Shown here piece by piece: positions 39,397 through 52,900 of a stretch of DNA of 64,000 nt. The stretch is from assembly GCA_904063045.1 (NCBI GenBank), contig CAJFCJ010000011.1:372001-436000 (forward strand), in the 5' to 3' direction. Both the position numbers and the translations under genes were made by a program. Every line of letters begins with the position of its first letter. Within the stretch, counting starts at the first letter, position 1. This DNA comes from Dimorphilus gyrociliatus (taxonomy: Eukaryota > Annelida > Polychaeta > Dinophilidae). The notes beneath the pieces were generated by a model. That model did not search any database and was not told the origin of the DNA. It saw only the letters and a list, made by a program, of their open reading frames with translations.

Positions 39397-41343
39397 ATGA
39401 CTCGGAAAGAAAATAATCACAATATGCTTCCGTATTTGTCGAATGAAGACGATTACGAGGACTTCGAATCTAGTAGAAGTGATGTAGATTATATTGAAAC
39501 AGAAAGAACCTCTCAAATATTTCGTATAGCTGAACCTTTAGCCACGGAAAGACCCACAGAAGATGATTTTGAATCTGATGATGAATCTTTTGGATCGAGA
39601 GAAATGAGTTCCTTAAGTATTGCATCTAAATTCATTATTTAAGTATATGTATTTATATACTATTCTATCACTTAAAGTGGCTGATACTGAAATAGAAGTT
39701 AACAGTGATGATGAAAAGGAAATTATGAAACAAATAAAGGAAGAGATTACTATGAAATTAAAGAAAGATATGAAAACAGAGCTTGATCTTATCGAAGAAA
39801 AAAAGAAAAACTTACATGAAGAGAAACTCGCTTCAGACGAAGAAGACGAAGAAGAAATAGATCCAAAGCTAAAGGAAGCTATTATTCAAATGAAAAAGCT
39901 TGACAGAATACTTAAGAAGAAAGTAAAAAGAGAAAAAGAAGTGAAGCGTGATCGAATACTTCTTGAGAGGAGGTAAAACATAATACACTTAAGTTGTTAC
40001 TATAATAAAAGGATATTAAAAAATTTAGACTAAAAGAAGAATTGCAACAGCTTGCAAATGACAAGGGCGAAAGTCGAGAAGTTAAACAAAATATGTCTAA
40101 ATTTTTGGCGCTGACGTTACCTGTAAGTCATAATCAAGGGGTAGATGTGGAAAAAGATGATTTTTCTATGTCTCCTCCCCTCTCTCCCGTCTTTGCAACA
40201 CAACCCCCTGAGCAACCTGGATCTCAAAGATCACAAAACACTCAGAACAGCGCTTCTGAAAAATCGAGTGAAAGGGGCAAATCAAGAAGTAATCCTAGCC
40301 AAGCTTCGTCAACTTCAATGAAAAATAGAAGGAAAAATTTCATAAAAAGAAATAAAGAGGTAAAATTGAATTTGCTAAAGACAAACTAAAAAGTTTTCTT
40401 TTATTCTCAGCTTGCAGCGGATGCTGCAAATTCAATAGCAATGACTGATGACGAAAAAAAGAGGCTTGCCGACCTTTTGAGCGATATTGACAATATACCA
40501 GACAGTATTGAAGAAAGTAGCGTTGTAAATATCCAAATTTGTATTATTATCACATATTATTTCTTACACTTGTTCTTATAGTATTCAGGGCATACACTAA
40601 CAACAGTATCAGTTCCGAGTGAAAGGGGATTTCAACCTGAAATTGAAGAACAAGAACGCCTTGAAGCAATAGATTCGAAGCTGAAGTTTCTTTTACCACC
40701 AGAAGAATTTGACGCAATGACTTATGTATCAAAAGATGTAAGAATTATTTTTATTTCTGTTCAATATCCTGTTAATAGGTTGTAAATTTCTTAGAGTGAA
40801 AGTTCCAAAAGTCGAATTTTTTCTAGATCTAAGAAGCCTATAATTGAGGTGGATGAACCAGGAGAAGAAGTACTCCTCTGGCAACAAAGAAATAGAGAGG
40901 AATCTGATAAGCTATTATATATTGAAAATCAATTAAAATCTTTGTCAGAAGCTGTAGAGGAAGAGGTAGTCAATTACACAGTCCTTGTCTAAATATAATC
41001 AGTTAAAAAATATGTTTATATAAAGATAGAATCCCCAAAATTGACCGATGAACAACTGCTGGAACTATTAGAACAATGTAACAGAACTATATCTAACGGA
41101 GAGAGCATCACAGGATCAAGGTAATTATGTAGTAAAACTAGCGCATAATTATAACTAAATGTCAATTTTAAAAAATTCAGTCGGTCAGGAGATACCTTAA
41201 CAAATATAACAACCCCATCGACTAACCGGCAACCTTCTCTGCCCGCTATAGATCCAAAGGGAACTCTTATAACACAAAATATTAATAACAGGTCTTCTGC
41301 TTCTTCAATAAGATCTAGTTGTTCTAACTCCAGTCGGTATTAA
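39397..41343 (+). CDS. FSIP1: Fibrous sheath-interacting protein 1 homologue
   Basis: Eight exons (39397..39616, 39678..39972, 40029..40359, 40411..40524, 40582..40737, 40795..40965, 41026..41120, 41181..41343) join in phase to give 514 aa. Similar to FSIP1 in order: an acidic N-terminus, a coiled coil with IIQMKKLDRILKKKVKREKE, the FIKRNKELAADAANSIAMT block followed by DDEKKRLADLLSDID, a second short coiled coil (ERLEAIDSKLKFL), and a Ser/Thr-rich C-terminus. FSIP1 is linked to the sperm flagellum and ciliary assembly. ATG 39397 is preferred because it is the first ATG in the frame. Confidence 0.85.
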
Positions 41344-41691
41344 ACGGTGTTTTTTTCTACTTATATACTTATATACTTTCTATATGTTTGAAACAAAGTT
41401 AATAAACTATATTTTTGTTTTCATCGTTGATTTTTTTATAAAAATAAATTTAATAAATAATAATAGGCCTATTAATGAGTAAACTGTATCTATTAATGAA
41501 AAGTTAAAAAAATATTTAACGGAGCAAATTGATGCTGAATGCCAAGTTTTAAGTTTGTATACACTAAATATAGGCCAAAATTGAACGGATATCCGTTTAT
41601 CAGCGCCATCTAGGGGAAATATTTGTTTTTACCCGCTCATTTTTTTATATTTGACATAATTTTCTGTATAGCCTTAATAGTCTATTCCAAC
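41344..41691. promoter_or_regulatory. FSIP1-LRR1 spacer with CTCF-core-like site
   Basis: Spacer of 348 bp. At 41603-41616 GCGCCATCTAGGGG is, on the minus strand, CCCCTAGATGGCGC, very close to the CTCF core. It lies 76 bp upstream of the LRR1 start. Confidence 0.45.
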
Positions 41692-43228
41692 ATGAAGCTA
41701 GTATGTTCGATTGACATGAGGAAGAGATCAATGGGTTGCTCTGTTGGACAGGTACGTTTGAAAATTTAAAAATATATCCGTATTCTTTAAGAGCATAATC
41801 ACTACTTCGATCAGACTAAAAAGGGTAAATCGGTTGTCTCGATCGGTTATATGTCGGCAACAAGTAAAGAACCTCAATTATCTATATGTACAAAACAGGA
41901 CAAAAGAGGATCGGCATTTAGGGTAAATATTATAATAACTTAAACATTCATCAAGACAATTTTCCATTTTAGATTCGTAACAATCTTTTAAAAGTTCATA
42001 CAAAATTTGTTAGCGAAGGTAAAGCAACAATTTCATTAAATGAACCAGAAATGGATATATGTATAAGTCACGTAAATGATCTTAAATATAAATTAAATAA
42101 TGCCATTGTTAAAACTAACTGTCTTATTTAAGGCTGATAAAGAAAATTTACAAAAGTTTCTTAATGCTCTTAAAGCAGTTTTAACTAATAAAGAATTCGG
42201 AATTAATGATTTTAAAATCATTAAGCCTGTCACTGCCAAAAATGTTGGTATATTTAATAATCTTTCTGATACTTTATTCATGATTAAATATTCCTTAGGT
42301 CAAAAATTTACAATCTTCCTTATCAATTACCGATAAAAAAAATTATCCCATTATTAAAAATTTTCCGTCTCAGCTGGAAAAACTGGAAGTCTCGTGTGAT
42401 TTAAAAAAAATTGATAATAGAATCTTCCAGGTGAGAAAGTAATATAGCTATTGGGTATATATGTTTCATACTTTTTTTAATTTACAGTTAAAACGCCTCT
42501 CAACTTTAAATTTAAGTCTAAATGTTATTTCCACTCTACCAGAGTTTAATAAAGAAACACTGCAGAATCTCTCTACTCTAATGCTAAATTCAAATCAGTT
42601 GTGTAATTTACCGGAAAGTATTGCGGTGCTTAAAACTCTAGCAACTGTATCTTTGAAATCGAATAATTTTACAAAATTTCCAACTGTTTTGTTTGATTTG
42701 CCAAGGCTGAGAGAATTACATTTAGATGATAACAATATTCAAAAAGTTCCAAATGGAATTGCTCGATTGAAGCGATGTCTAAAAGAGCTTACTTTATCCA
42801 ATTGTTCGTTGGAGGAAGTTGCTGCAGATATCAGATTCCTTAAATTGAATCATTTAGACTTGTCAAATAATCCCAAGATAGCAACAACTTACGACTTTGG
42901 TTCTATTATTGGTTCGAGTGAAGTCGAAGGAATGTTTCCTTCTTTGTTTGAGTTAACTGCATCTTTAATTGCTGTTAGTGAAATCAATACTAGGATTTTA
43001 CCAAAGACGTTACAGAAATCTTTAGCTGATTATGATTACTGCATAAAATGCTTGAGAAGCGGATGTGTTGTTATGTACGAGACAGCAAGATATGTTTGGC
43101 CACTTCGTAAAATATCTGCTGTCTACCTAGCTGTTAATGATGTCGGGTGTAATACAATAATAACACAGAGTAGAATATGTTTACGCTGTGCCTCAAAATC
43201 AATCAATGAAGTAGCAATTATATGCTAA
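41692..43228 (+). CDS. LRR1: Leucine-rich repeat protein 1 (CUL2 substrate receptor)
   Basis: Six exons (41692..41751, 41815..41922, 41973..42071, 42133..42243, 42299..42430, 42488..43228) join in phase to give 416 aa, equal to vertebrate LRR1. The N-terminus MKLVCSID, KQDKRGSAFRIRNN and KFVSEGKATISLNEPEMDIC match LRR1 closely. Six or so leucine-rich repeats follow (LSTLNLSLNVISTLP, LRELHLDDNNIQKVP, LNHLDLSNNPKI). A Cys-rich C-terminus (CIKCLRSGCVVMYE) ends the protein. LRR1 recruits the terminated CMG helicase for ubiquitylation with CUL2. The fourth intron has a weak donor (GTTGGT), but it is the only phase-consistent choice. Confidence 0.93.
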
Positions 43229-43642
43229 TGATGAAAATATAATTGTAAAGAATAGCTTTAAACTTTTTTCTATTTTTTTAGGAAAGTACCTTTATGCCTG
43301 AAAAGAAACTACTCTCTTTTAAATTATTCATAAATGTTTGAAGATTATTTTTTTAAAGACTTTTTTTAAAGACTTTTTTTAATAAAGCACATTTTGTGAA
43401 TTTAGATATTTCGAAATTATACCAAGGTTTTCCTTAAGTTTTGTTGTCAGAAATCATACAATATTGCTTTAGCCTGGTTCCCTGGAAAAATATTGGATAA
43501 TTTGGAAATACCCTCGGGAATGACGAAAATCACGTCACATTGGCGCATGCGTACGAAGAATATCTTCCAGGAACTCATTTTCTGTTTATTGATAAAATGT
43601 GATAAAAGCTTTTAAATATTACCCTTTTCCTCTTCCAAAAAT
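43229..43642. promoter_or_regulatory. Spacer with NRF1-like and CRE-like sites
   Basis: GGCGCATGCGTA at 43542-43553 is one or two bases from the NRF1 consensus, about 90 bp upstream of the next start codon. CACGTCAC just before it is CRE-like. The rest is AT-rich 3' flank of LRR1. Confidence 0.5.
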
Positions 43643-44119
43643 ATGAACCGTTCAAGTATTCAAGAAGCAAATAGTCATATTGAAATGTTATATGAAAGAA
43701 TTCGTGAACTGGAGGCAACTCTCGCTAATCAATCTGAAGCTATGAGAGATATGCAAACGGAACACGAGCATCAGCTTCAGCAATTATCTTCCTATAAAGA
43801 TACACAAATTTCAGCATTACAGCAACATCTTGACTCATCAGAGCATACTGTTAGAAAGCTAATGAAAAAATCAAAATCTAGAGAACTAGAAGCTCAAAGA
43901 AGAGAGCACGCTCTTACTTCCGAATTCGAAAGAATACTATATTATAAACCAACTCTAGAAAAATTAGTTAGCACAATGAATTCATTAGGAGAGAGAATGA
44001 ATGATAAAGAAACAGAGTGCGTCCAACGTGGGGTTTCACCGACTGAATCTCATGATGATAGTGGTTACCCAAGTGATGTTGTTGGCAGTGCAAAATCTGA
44101 TAAAGAACTTTACTTTTAG
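43643..44119 (+). CDS. VMAC: VMAC-like short coiled-coil protein
   Basis: Single-exon gene of 158 aa. The core (residues about 5-90) is a coiled coil that lines up with vimentin-type intermediate filament-associated coiled-coil protein: SSIQEANSHIEMLYERIREL and KDTQISALQQHLDSSEHTV. The C-terminus is acidic and Ser-rich (SHDDSGYPSDVVGSAKS). Vertebrate VMAC is 169 aa. Function is poorly known; assignment rests on the two matching blocks. Confidence 0.65.
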   Translation: MNRSSIQEANSHIEMLYERIRELEATLANQSEAMRDMQTEHEHQLQQLSSYKDTQISALQQHLDSSEHTVRKLMKKSKSRELEAQRREHALTSEFERILYYKPTLEKLVSTMNSLGERMNDKETECVQRGVSPTESHDDSGYPSDVVGSAKSDKELYF

Positions 44120-44771
44120 TAATTTCAACACAATAGGGTTAAAATCAAAACGAAAATCTTCTAACGAACTTCCTTCACCGTAGATGCATCAATAATTTCA
44201 CTATTTAGAGATGATCAATACAGAAAAACAATCGCATTAGAAATCTAAAAAATGAAAGTTGAATGTTTACGTTCGTGACACACATGTTACAGTTTAAGCT
44301 ATCTAAATTTCATTGTGATTTCCAATGTTTCACTAGTAATATTATTGTAGTAATACTTATACATTAACAATTTTAGAAAATATTTATTTATTGAGCTAAT
44401 ACCGTCCCAAACTCAATGTTTTTACATAAAATCGAATTTCTTTCAATAAAACGACTAATCAGGTTGATGTTTTGTCTCTGATATAAACACATTCGAATAC
44501 AATAATACTGTACTAGACCTCATATTTTGAAATTTTACTCTATTTAGAATAATAAACGCTCAGAATACAAACAAATCTATTTTCATCTCTTCAACGTGAG
44601 GTTTAACTGAGGTTAAATTGGAACAATTCGGTCGTTTGCAAGTAAACTCACAATCATTATCACTAAATACAAATTAGTTCTTATCTATTGGCGTGAGATA
44701 AAGATATTGAGTTAAAGTGAGTAATGTTACTGTATATAAAGCATACTACAAGTTATTTAGCCAAAAGAAGT
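44120..44771. other. Intergenic AT-rich spacer
   Basis: No gene or RNA recognised. A TATA-like TATATAAA sits near 44734, close to the next gene's start. Confidence 0.45.
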
Positions 44772-47700
44772 ATGTCCGCGGTTATAGATTCAAACGAAAT
44801 TAAGCTTTTAAATAAAAAAAGGAGGGATAAAGAGCCATTATGGTTAGTGAAGAAAATGATAGAAAATCCCAAGTTAGCCTTCGGTAAGACTTTTTTTTAA
44901 TTAGAGCTTAGTTCTCTATGTAAATTTATCATACAGGAATAACGTTGGGCGCTCATGTATTCATGATATTGTTAACAATTTTACTTGTTATTGCCAAAGT
45001 TAAAGTCTTTCCAATCAATTTTCGAACCTTTCCTGTTGGTATCAAGAATTCTGTTCAGTCTAAAAGAGAGTCTGCATGGGAAGGAAAATTCTCGGACGAT
45101 CCACAGCGCATAAGAAGAGTGGTTATCAATGACACTACTCCATATTGGCCAAGGGGACATACAACTGACGATATAGAAATTTTCTTAAAATCGAAAAAGT
45201 CTGGTAATACTATCTTTACGAAAGGAAACTTAAAACAAATGAAAGATATTGAAGAAAAACTCTTTAAAGTTGAAAAATATAAGGATTTTTGTCAAGTGAA
45301 CAAAGAAAACAAATGTCTTCCTCCCGTTTCTTTAATAAGATTTTTCGACGGAACCTACTCTAATGTCGATCCAATTTTCAACGATCCAGATTTTACAAAT
45401 ATAAATCTTGTATTATATACGGCATATAAGAATCCTCAAACGGCTGGCATATTTCGATATTTTTTAGCAAAGGAACATAAAATAGATGAGAATGCTAAAA
45501 AAATTACAGCAGATCTAACAAGACTTAAATTACCTCTAGGTTGGCCTCTAGAAAATGCTTCAACAACATCAGAAGACAGGGACAAAATAGGAGAGTTCAA
45601 CGAGGACCATATTGAACCAATATTAAAAGAATTTGGAAAATCGGTGGTAGATATGAAATCCTACTATTACATGAATACTATTTTCGGAAATCAAGCTATT
45701 CTTCAGGCAGTTAAGGATATGGCTTTAGCTTTTGGTAGTATGACATTTATATTTCTTTTTATATGGTTTCAAACCAAATCTTTATGGATTACTGGCTGGT
45801 CGCTTCTTGGTATTATCTTTTGTTTCTTTGAGACGAATCTTATTTACCGATTTATATTGGACATGAGATATTTTGGTTACTTTCATATCATCGCTATATT
45901 TATAATTCTGGGGATTGGAGCTGACGATATATTCGTCTTTTTTGACACTTGGAAAGCAACAGGTCTCGAAAGCTATAATTCATTGGCCCATAGGTAGTAT
46001 ACCAGCTATCCTTGATTTGATATCGTGTTTATTTCTCATTTATTTATATTTTTTCAGGTTGTCAGATTGTTATAGGAGGGCTTCTGGCACTATGTTATTT
46101 ACTTCTATTACAACGGCTGCAGCATTTTTCGCATCAGGTGCTTCCCCTATACTTCCTATTGGTACTTTTGGAATATTTACGGGGATATTAGTTATTGTAA
46201 ATTATTTGTCTGTAATTATCTTCTTCCCTACTGTTGTTTTAACAAGTCATTTATACTGGTCGGATTGGAAATGCCCATGTTGTAGAGTCTGCTCTAACAG
46301 AACACACTCTGAAGAAGATTTATCTCAAGAGCAAAACAGCGAAGAAAATTTTATAGTTGGATTCTTTAGAGATAAATATTTTTATTTCATAACGAACAAG
46401 TATGTAAAGTGGGCTATAATTGCTGGATTCACAGGACTTTCAGTATTTTTCGCATGGAGCGCCAGCAGAGTCAAAATTGGAACTGGAGAGGTTAATCAAT
46501 TAGAAAACACTATTGAAATCTATTTTTATGCCTTTTTTTATTATTTCTTAGGTCGAAATATTCAAAAAGTTTCACAACTTAGGCCAATCGTTAGATTATA
46601 AAAACAACGCCTTTCTACCATCAAAAGATACTTATGTCAGTGTAATTATTACATGGGGCATGAAGGAAAGAGACTTTAGTGACTGTCACAAAACTGATCA
46701 TGAATGTAAGGGGAAACAAGTTTGGGATAATGACTTCGACATGAATAAACCAGCAAATCAACTTGCGATAAAGGTAACATAACATGTTAAGAGAAATTGA
46801 ATCTTTCAAATTGACTATTTTGTAAAAGTTAAAGTCTGAATGAGAAAGAACTTCGCCAGAATCTAAAGCTTAATTGTTCATTCTCTAGATTCTTACAAAA
46901 AAAAATACTATTGACTACTTTATCGATCATAAAAGATGAAATATCTGATCTTTATCTACGATAAAAATAACAGCTTTTGTAAACAAGAAGTTGTAACAAG
47001 TTTCTAATTGCGGGACTGAGGGAGGGAGGGGGAAGGGGAGAGGAAATCTTACATTTTATTAATTCCAAATATTAAAGATTAAGACAATATTTATTATGCT
47101 TTTAAACAGAATTTCTGTGATTACATGGAAAATGGATTGATGAAAAAAAAGAAAGATGAGTTAAAGATCGATACTGTTGAATGTTTTATTAAAGCTATGG
47201 ATAACTTTATTCAGGTGGTAAAAATCATTTCTATAAAAACAAATGAATATATTTATCAAGTGGGATATGAAAATTTTACAGAATGATACAGGAATAAACA
47301 ACATAAATCCTATAAAGTTGCCTCTAAATGGAATAAAGGTGCTACCTCTTATGAGAAATCGAACGGATATATATTCAGTAGACAAACTATCTGATAATTT
47401 TTATCGATACTTCGAAGTAAGCTTTAATTAATTGTAACTTGTTTATATTAACAAAAAACACATTTTTTTTATAAATCAGATTGGAACGTCATACTTTTTA
47501 AATAACGCTTATAAAATGGAAGAAACTCAAGATATTAAAACTTATAGTAAGCTTATAGGAGAGTCTTTTGATGGTGAAAATACTCAAGTAGCAAACTTTC
47601 GCTTAGAACGTAATAAAAAATTTTGTATATTTATGGTACAATATATATTCAAGTTTTATTAATTTCGTTAGAAAACGCATCTGATATATTCTATGGAACT

Positions 47701-48649
47701 AAATTAAGGTTCGCTGGTATTAGAGTGAATTTAACATCTTCTTATATGGAATTAGGACAAAGTGAAGGTCTCCCTTTGCAGGACAATTGGGAAGAGTTTG
47801 TTAAAGAAGAGGTAGGAAATTGGAAAAACTTTAAAATTCTAATAGAATTATTCTAATAGTTGATTTTTTTCCAAGGTTGCTAAAATGCCTAGAGAATTAC
47901 AAAATGGATTTCAGCTGACTGAGAATAATGTATGGCATATTTTAGTAATACAAAAGGAATTGACAAGAAATGCTCTACTTGGGATTATAATCGGATTGTG
48001 TATAGCTTTCCCAGTTTTAGTTATAGCCACAGAAAACATCATTGTGGGATCACTTGCGACATTAACAATTGGTTTCGTGACTGTGGGAGTTATTGGTCTC
48101 ATACCAATATTCTCTTGGAAACTGGACGTACTTGTTTCTTTAAACTTATGTCTGGTAGTTGGATTATCTGTTGATTATGTGGTTCATTTAGCTGAAGCCT
48201 ATCATTTATCCGTGCGCAAAACAAGACCAGAACGAGTACAAGATGCTCTAGAGCATATTGGTCTCTCAGTATTATCAGGTGCATTAACCACTTTGGGCGC
48301 CAGCTTCTTTATGATTTTTAGTGGCCTAGTTTTCTTCTTCCAATTCGGTCTCTTCATGTTTACAACAATCGCTTTGTCACTTTTATACTCCATGGTCTTT
48401 TTTATGACCGTCCTATCTATAATTGGACCACAAGGCCAAATTGGCTGCCTTCGCAGTCTATTTAGAATTATAAAGGGTAAAATACTTGGGAAAATACATG
48501 AAAATGAGCAAAAATGTACAGACTGTAAGGGAAAAGGCTATGTACCCATTCAGACGGAGTTAGAAGAGGCTGTTATTGAAAGAATAGAACTTAAAGGACA
48601 AAAAGAGGGTGTTTACCTCGACGAAGTTTTACGCACTGCTCAGCTATAA
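44772..48649 (+). CDS. Dispatched/Patched-family RND membrane protein
   Basis: Nine exons (44772..44883, 44937..45993, 46058..46490, 46552..46773, 47110..47214, 47261..47416, 47480..47609, 47672..47811, 47876..48649) join in phase to give about 1042 aa. Twelve membrane segments in the RND layout: TM1 near residue 38, a large luminal loop, a sterol-sensing-domain-like block with GIGADDIFVFFDTWKATG in TM4, a second luminal loop, then VVGLSVDYVVHLAEAYH in TM10. Acidic residues in TM4 and TM10 are those used for cation coupling in Dispatched. It resembles Dispatched (DISP3-like) more than Patched. The C-terminal tail has a CTDCKGKGY element. Possible role: export or handling of lipid-modified ligands or sterols. 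Confidence 0.8.
47012..47038 (+). other. Potential G-quadruplex in intron
   Basis: Five runs of three or more G separated by one to five bases, in an AT-rich intron of the Dispatched-like gene on the coding strand, so the pre-mRNA would carry it. Confidence 0.6.
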
Positions 48650-49946
48650 TTAGCATTTGTTAAAATAAGTATTTTTAACGTAGGAAAACACTTTTTTATG
48701 AAATGTACCTGATTTATTTTTACACTAGTGCATTATTTTTTGAGCTTTCATGTGGTGTTATTGTTTGCCTTTTTTTTTTTTTTTGACTTTATGTGGAAAC
48801 TAAACTGCAGAAATTTTTTATCAAAAATTGTTGAAATCTGTTAAATATTTTCTTTTTATAGCTGAAAATTCCATAATACAATCGAATGTTCACGTGCTAT
48901 ACCTTAACAAAAAAATACAGAATTCCTTATGTAATAAAAAGGCGTAACCACTGAACAAAAATACTTTATTTATACCATAGTACGTCGTTTCATAGGCAGT
49001 TAAAAAAATGTATAAGAAATTTTATAAAAATGAATAAAAAAAATTAATTTTGTTGCTTTGGCAACGTCGTGCATCACTACATACGATATAAAACTTATAA
49101 GTTTTTTATATATTACAAAGAGTTATTTCTTTTTACCCTATGTCTAACATCGATATCCACGAAATAAAAGTATGCAGCGGAAATCAAAGTCAGACAGTAC
49201 GTTTTTTTGTTTTTTACAGGTATAACACACAATGTCATCCCTACTTTTTTGATAATTAATGGTCAAAAATTTCATACTATATATTATAAGAAATTGTATT
49301 GTTGAGATTTCGGGGGTTATATTTTCGATTGAACGGCGAATATTAAAGCAGGTCACGAAATCAGACAGTTTGTCTCGGAATCCAGGGCAATGCGCATGCG
49401 TCCAGACTTGTTTACGAGAAGAATGCACCACGTGACCTCAATAGTGTCATGGCGGACACGGTCAAGATGCGACGATGTCGGCAAAATGAGTGATTTTTTC
49501 AATAAAATAATAAAATTTGCAATGAACGTCGGTTGTATTCAATACTATATTTATAGATGAGTATGTTATCTTTTTTTAAATCTTATAAAATGTAGATCTT
49601 ATATGCAATAGCGTCTAACTAATCAACTCGTGAACGTGGGTGTTTAAAGAGTGAAACTAATTGTTTGCAGTATAATGTTAAAACCGTCACGACTCGATAG
49701 TTTAGATACTTTACTCAATATTGTTTTAATCACAAAAAAAGAACTATATCTAAACGATGCTGCTAGCGCAGGTGTTTTAAAGAGAACATTGTTTTCAAGG
49801 CCTGTCAAAACAACTTTATATGTACTGACATTGATTAATGAATATCCCACTCAGACATCATCGAAACATAAATTGTTTACCTCATCACGAAGAACAAATC
49901 TAGTCAATTTCCTGTTAAAGAACATTTTCCTACATAGAAAATAATT
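48650..49946. promoter_or_regulatory. Dispatched-like 3' flank and IRS upstream region
   Basis: The first 700 bp are AT-rich without a gene. The IRS promoter side is marked by an NRF1-like TGCGCATGCGTC (49391-49402), a CACGTG E-box (49429-49434) and a YY1-like ATGGCGG (about 49450). A TTTGCAG acceptor at 49670 suggests a 5' UTR intron. An 89-codon ORF (49675-49944) follows. Confidence 0.5.
49675..49944 (+). other. Upstream ORF of 89 codons before IRS
   Basis: Starts five bases after an acceptor-like TTTGCAG and stops two bases before the IRS ATG. The predicted peptide (MLKPSRLDSLDTLLNIVL...) is basic without a recognised domain. It may be a regulatory uORF or a small protein on the same transcript. 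Confidence 0.3.
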
Positions 49947-52900
49947 ATGGCGCAAGCTGGCGGGAAGCAGGCAGCAAAAGTCGGATTTCTGAAAAAGCTC
50001 AGGAATAAAAAGGTAATTTAAAGACAATGAAATTAAAACTCTTAATTAGATTCACTTTCAGGTGACACTTGACCTCTTGCCGCATAATCTTGTTAGTTTG
50101 GTCCTTAGGGAATATTTCAATATTATAATAAAATATTTTATATTTCAACAGTTATCAAAAAAATATTTTATATTGCGATCGGATACACTAAGTTTGGAAT
50201 ACCATGACAACAGCAAACGAGCATTCGAAAGTGCTCCTAAGAAAAGTATTAAGTTACGGGATTGCGTAGGGTAAGTGATGTTGTAAAGTTACTTATGTAG
50301 CTTCGTTTAATTCGTCTTTACTTTACTAAACTGCAACAACTTTATTGATACTTGTAGATTTTGTATGAAGGATGAACATCAAAAAGTGAAAAATGTACTG
50401 GAAATTTACTGGTCGAGAGATGTGCTCAAAATTGCTTTTGATTCTCTTGAAGAAAGGCAACAATGGCATGATGAGATAAAAAGCCTCCTTGCAGATGAAA
50501 TCTTCCTTCCGACAGAATGGACTCCAAAATTTGGTAAACTGAATTTTGAAAAAAATTTGTAGAATTGTATTCTAACAATAGCTTCCAATTCATAGCTAAA
50601 ATATACCAAGGTCACTTGAAACCACAAGCTGAGGGCGACCACGGTAGCCCTTCTGGCCGGCTAACTTGTGGAATTTATCGAGTTATAGTCCTTCCTGAAC
50701 ACTGCATCGTTAAAAAGGCTTCCGACGAAGAGAATATTGAATTTGAAGTGCCAGTAAGTATTAGTTTATTTTGAATAAATTGCAATGGTAATCGAAATAT
50801 TTTTTACAACCAGTATAAAAATTGTGTTCGACGAGTCGGACATAAAGACAACTATTTCATGATTGAATTAGGGAGACAAGCAGAACCTGGGCCAGGAAAG
50901 TTTTGGTTATGTTTGGAAGATAAGAATGATGCAAAATCTTTACATTCTTCATTTAATTTGTAAGAATTTATCAATAGTTAATCATTTCTCTTGCTTATCA
51001 TATATTATTTTATAGACATTTAACTTCCTCATCGAAATCAGAAACCCCAAGTCATAAAAATTCCAGTATGAATTCATTAACGGGGTCAACTGAGGACCCT
51101 ATTAGAGATCGAGCTCCATCGAATACCTCAACATCGTCCAAACCTATATTTGTACCTCAGAGACGTCCACATAACGTAGAGGATTCCCACGTACCAACCA
51201 AAAAAATCAACGTCTCAACTTCTCAATCTAACAGATCTAATAGACCACCCTCTGCTTCACCATCACAGTAATTAATTTTTTATTAAAACAAATCTTCTAC
51301 TATGGATTAAATTTTGCATTATTATCAGGACTTTTTCACCCACCGACTCGTTCTCATATATGAAACGGGCCCGTACGAATAGCTTTGAATCGGCCACTAG
51401 CCATACAAGTGATAGTCCCATGGATAACAATTCTAGGTAAAAACTAAAATGAAGCATAGCTATAGTATTTTTAAAGCAACATCATTTTGTTAATAGTACG
51501 TCAGTTGATGATTATTTACCAATGACGCCTTCGGAGAGCAGTGGTAAGTCATTATTTTACTCTTAAAATCGAAAATTTAATTAATTTATTATGCGAAATT
51601 ATCTGGTTTACTATATTTTGCATAAAAAAAATAGAATTATGAGCAAAAAGTATATTCCAAAAATTTTGATCCATTATAACAACCCAGATAATACTACCAC
51701 CTTAAACGGCGGCATTATACCACGTAAGTTTGGTGTCGGTTTAAAGGGGGCTATGAATAATCACAAGAAATTTATGCATATTATATATACGTACATATAT
51801 ATATATATATATGTATATATGTATATGTATACTCTAATTTCCTTTGTTTTATTTTCTTGTAGAAAATATTAAAAAAAAACTAAGAACACGCCTTTGCTTT
51901 TTTTATTTTTTAATCTTTCGCCAATTTTAATCTAAGACAAAAGAGGTTATACTATTTACTAATTTTATTTTATAATAATTTTTCAAGGTATCACCTTTTC
52001 GCCTTCAAATAGTCGTCAGGATCCACCTCAATGTACTGGATATATGGAAATGAAACCAGGTGATGATGGAGACCACGGTTAGTTTACATCTGATTTTTAC
52101 GTTTTCTTACAAGTGAAGCTTATTTATTTACAAGACAATTATATTACATATATTCACTCTTTTATTAGGGAGTAACGATTATATTGAAATGACACCACCA
52201 CCTGGTAAAAAAGGGAGTTTATCAAATACGCCAGCTCCCTACTTGGATATGACGCCAATATCTAATGCCTTACCACCTGTTGATGAGAAAACATGTAAGT
52301 TATTGTAATTACTCAAGAAAATGAAACAATTAAATTATTTAATACCTTCAAAAGTTTTTGAGGGTTATGTAGAAATGAAGAGTAGCAAAGATCCGTCTGC
52401 TATGAAGTCTAGGACTAATGTCCAGATGGACCGTGTCGTATCTTATCTGAAAGAAGATACGTCTTTACCGAAAAGAGCAAATAGTGTAGGATCAAGACCG
52501 AAGAATAGTCAATCAGGGGATGAAGACGATAAGTGTAATTCAGCACCTCACCTCTGGAACGAACAAGGAAATAGACAAAGGTCCGGGACGGTTTCTATTG
52601 TTAATCATCGACAAAGGACTTCTACAATAAGTGAAGATATGAGAATGAGAACAGGAAGTTTTGGCAGCTTTGCTGTTGAGCGACCCAGATCACATTCTCA
52701 CGGTGGTGGCTCAACCGTTCGTGATCTGAGAATCCAGTCCAAAGAGTTGGCGCTGAAAACAGTAAGAGCAAAGACTCTTAACTCCCAATCGAAAACGAAG
52801 CCTCCAAGTGGGGGTAGCATTGGTCGTTCACAAAGAATTAACACATCACAAAATGATGTACATGAAATTAGTCGTTCCCCCGATTTACGACGCCTAGAAA

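Noticed and set aside
51272-51457. Minus-strand ORF opposite IRS exon 7
   Set aside because: Antisense shadow of a coding exon that is in phase with the IRS chain.
51591-51872. Plus-strand ORF between IRS exons 8 and 9
   Set aside because: No acceptor gives the phase required by the donor at 51543, whereas exon 9 at 51988 does. It ends in a TA microsatellite, so it is intronic.
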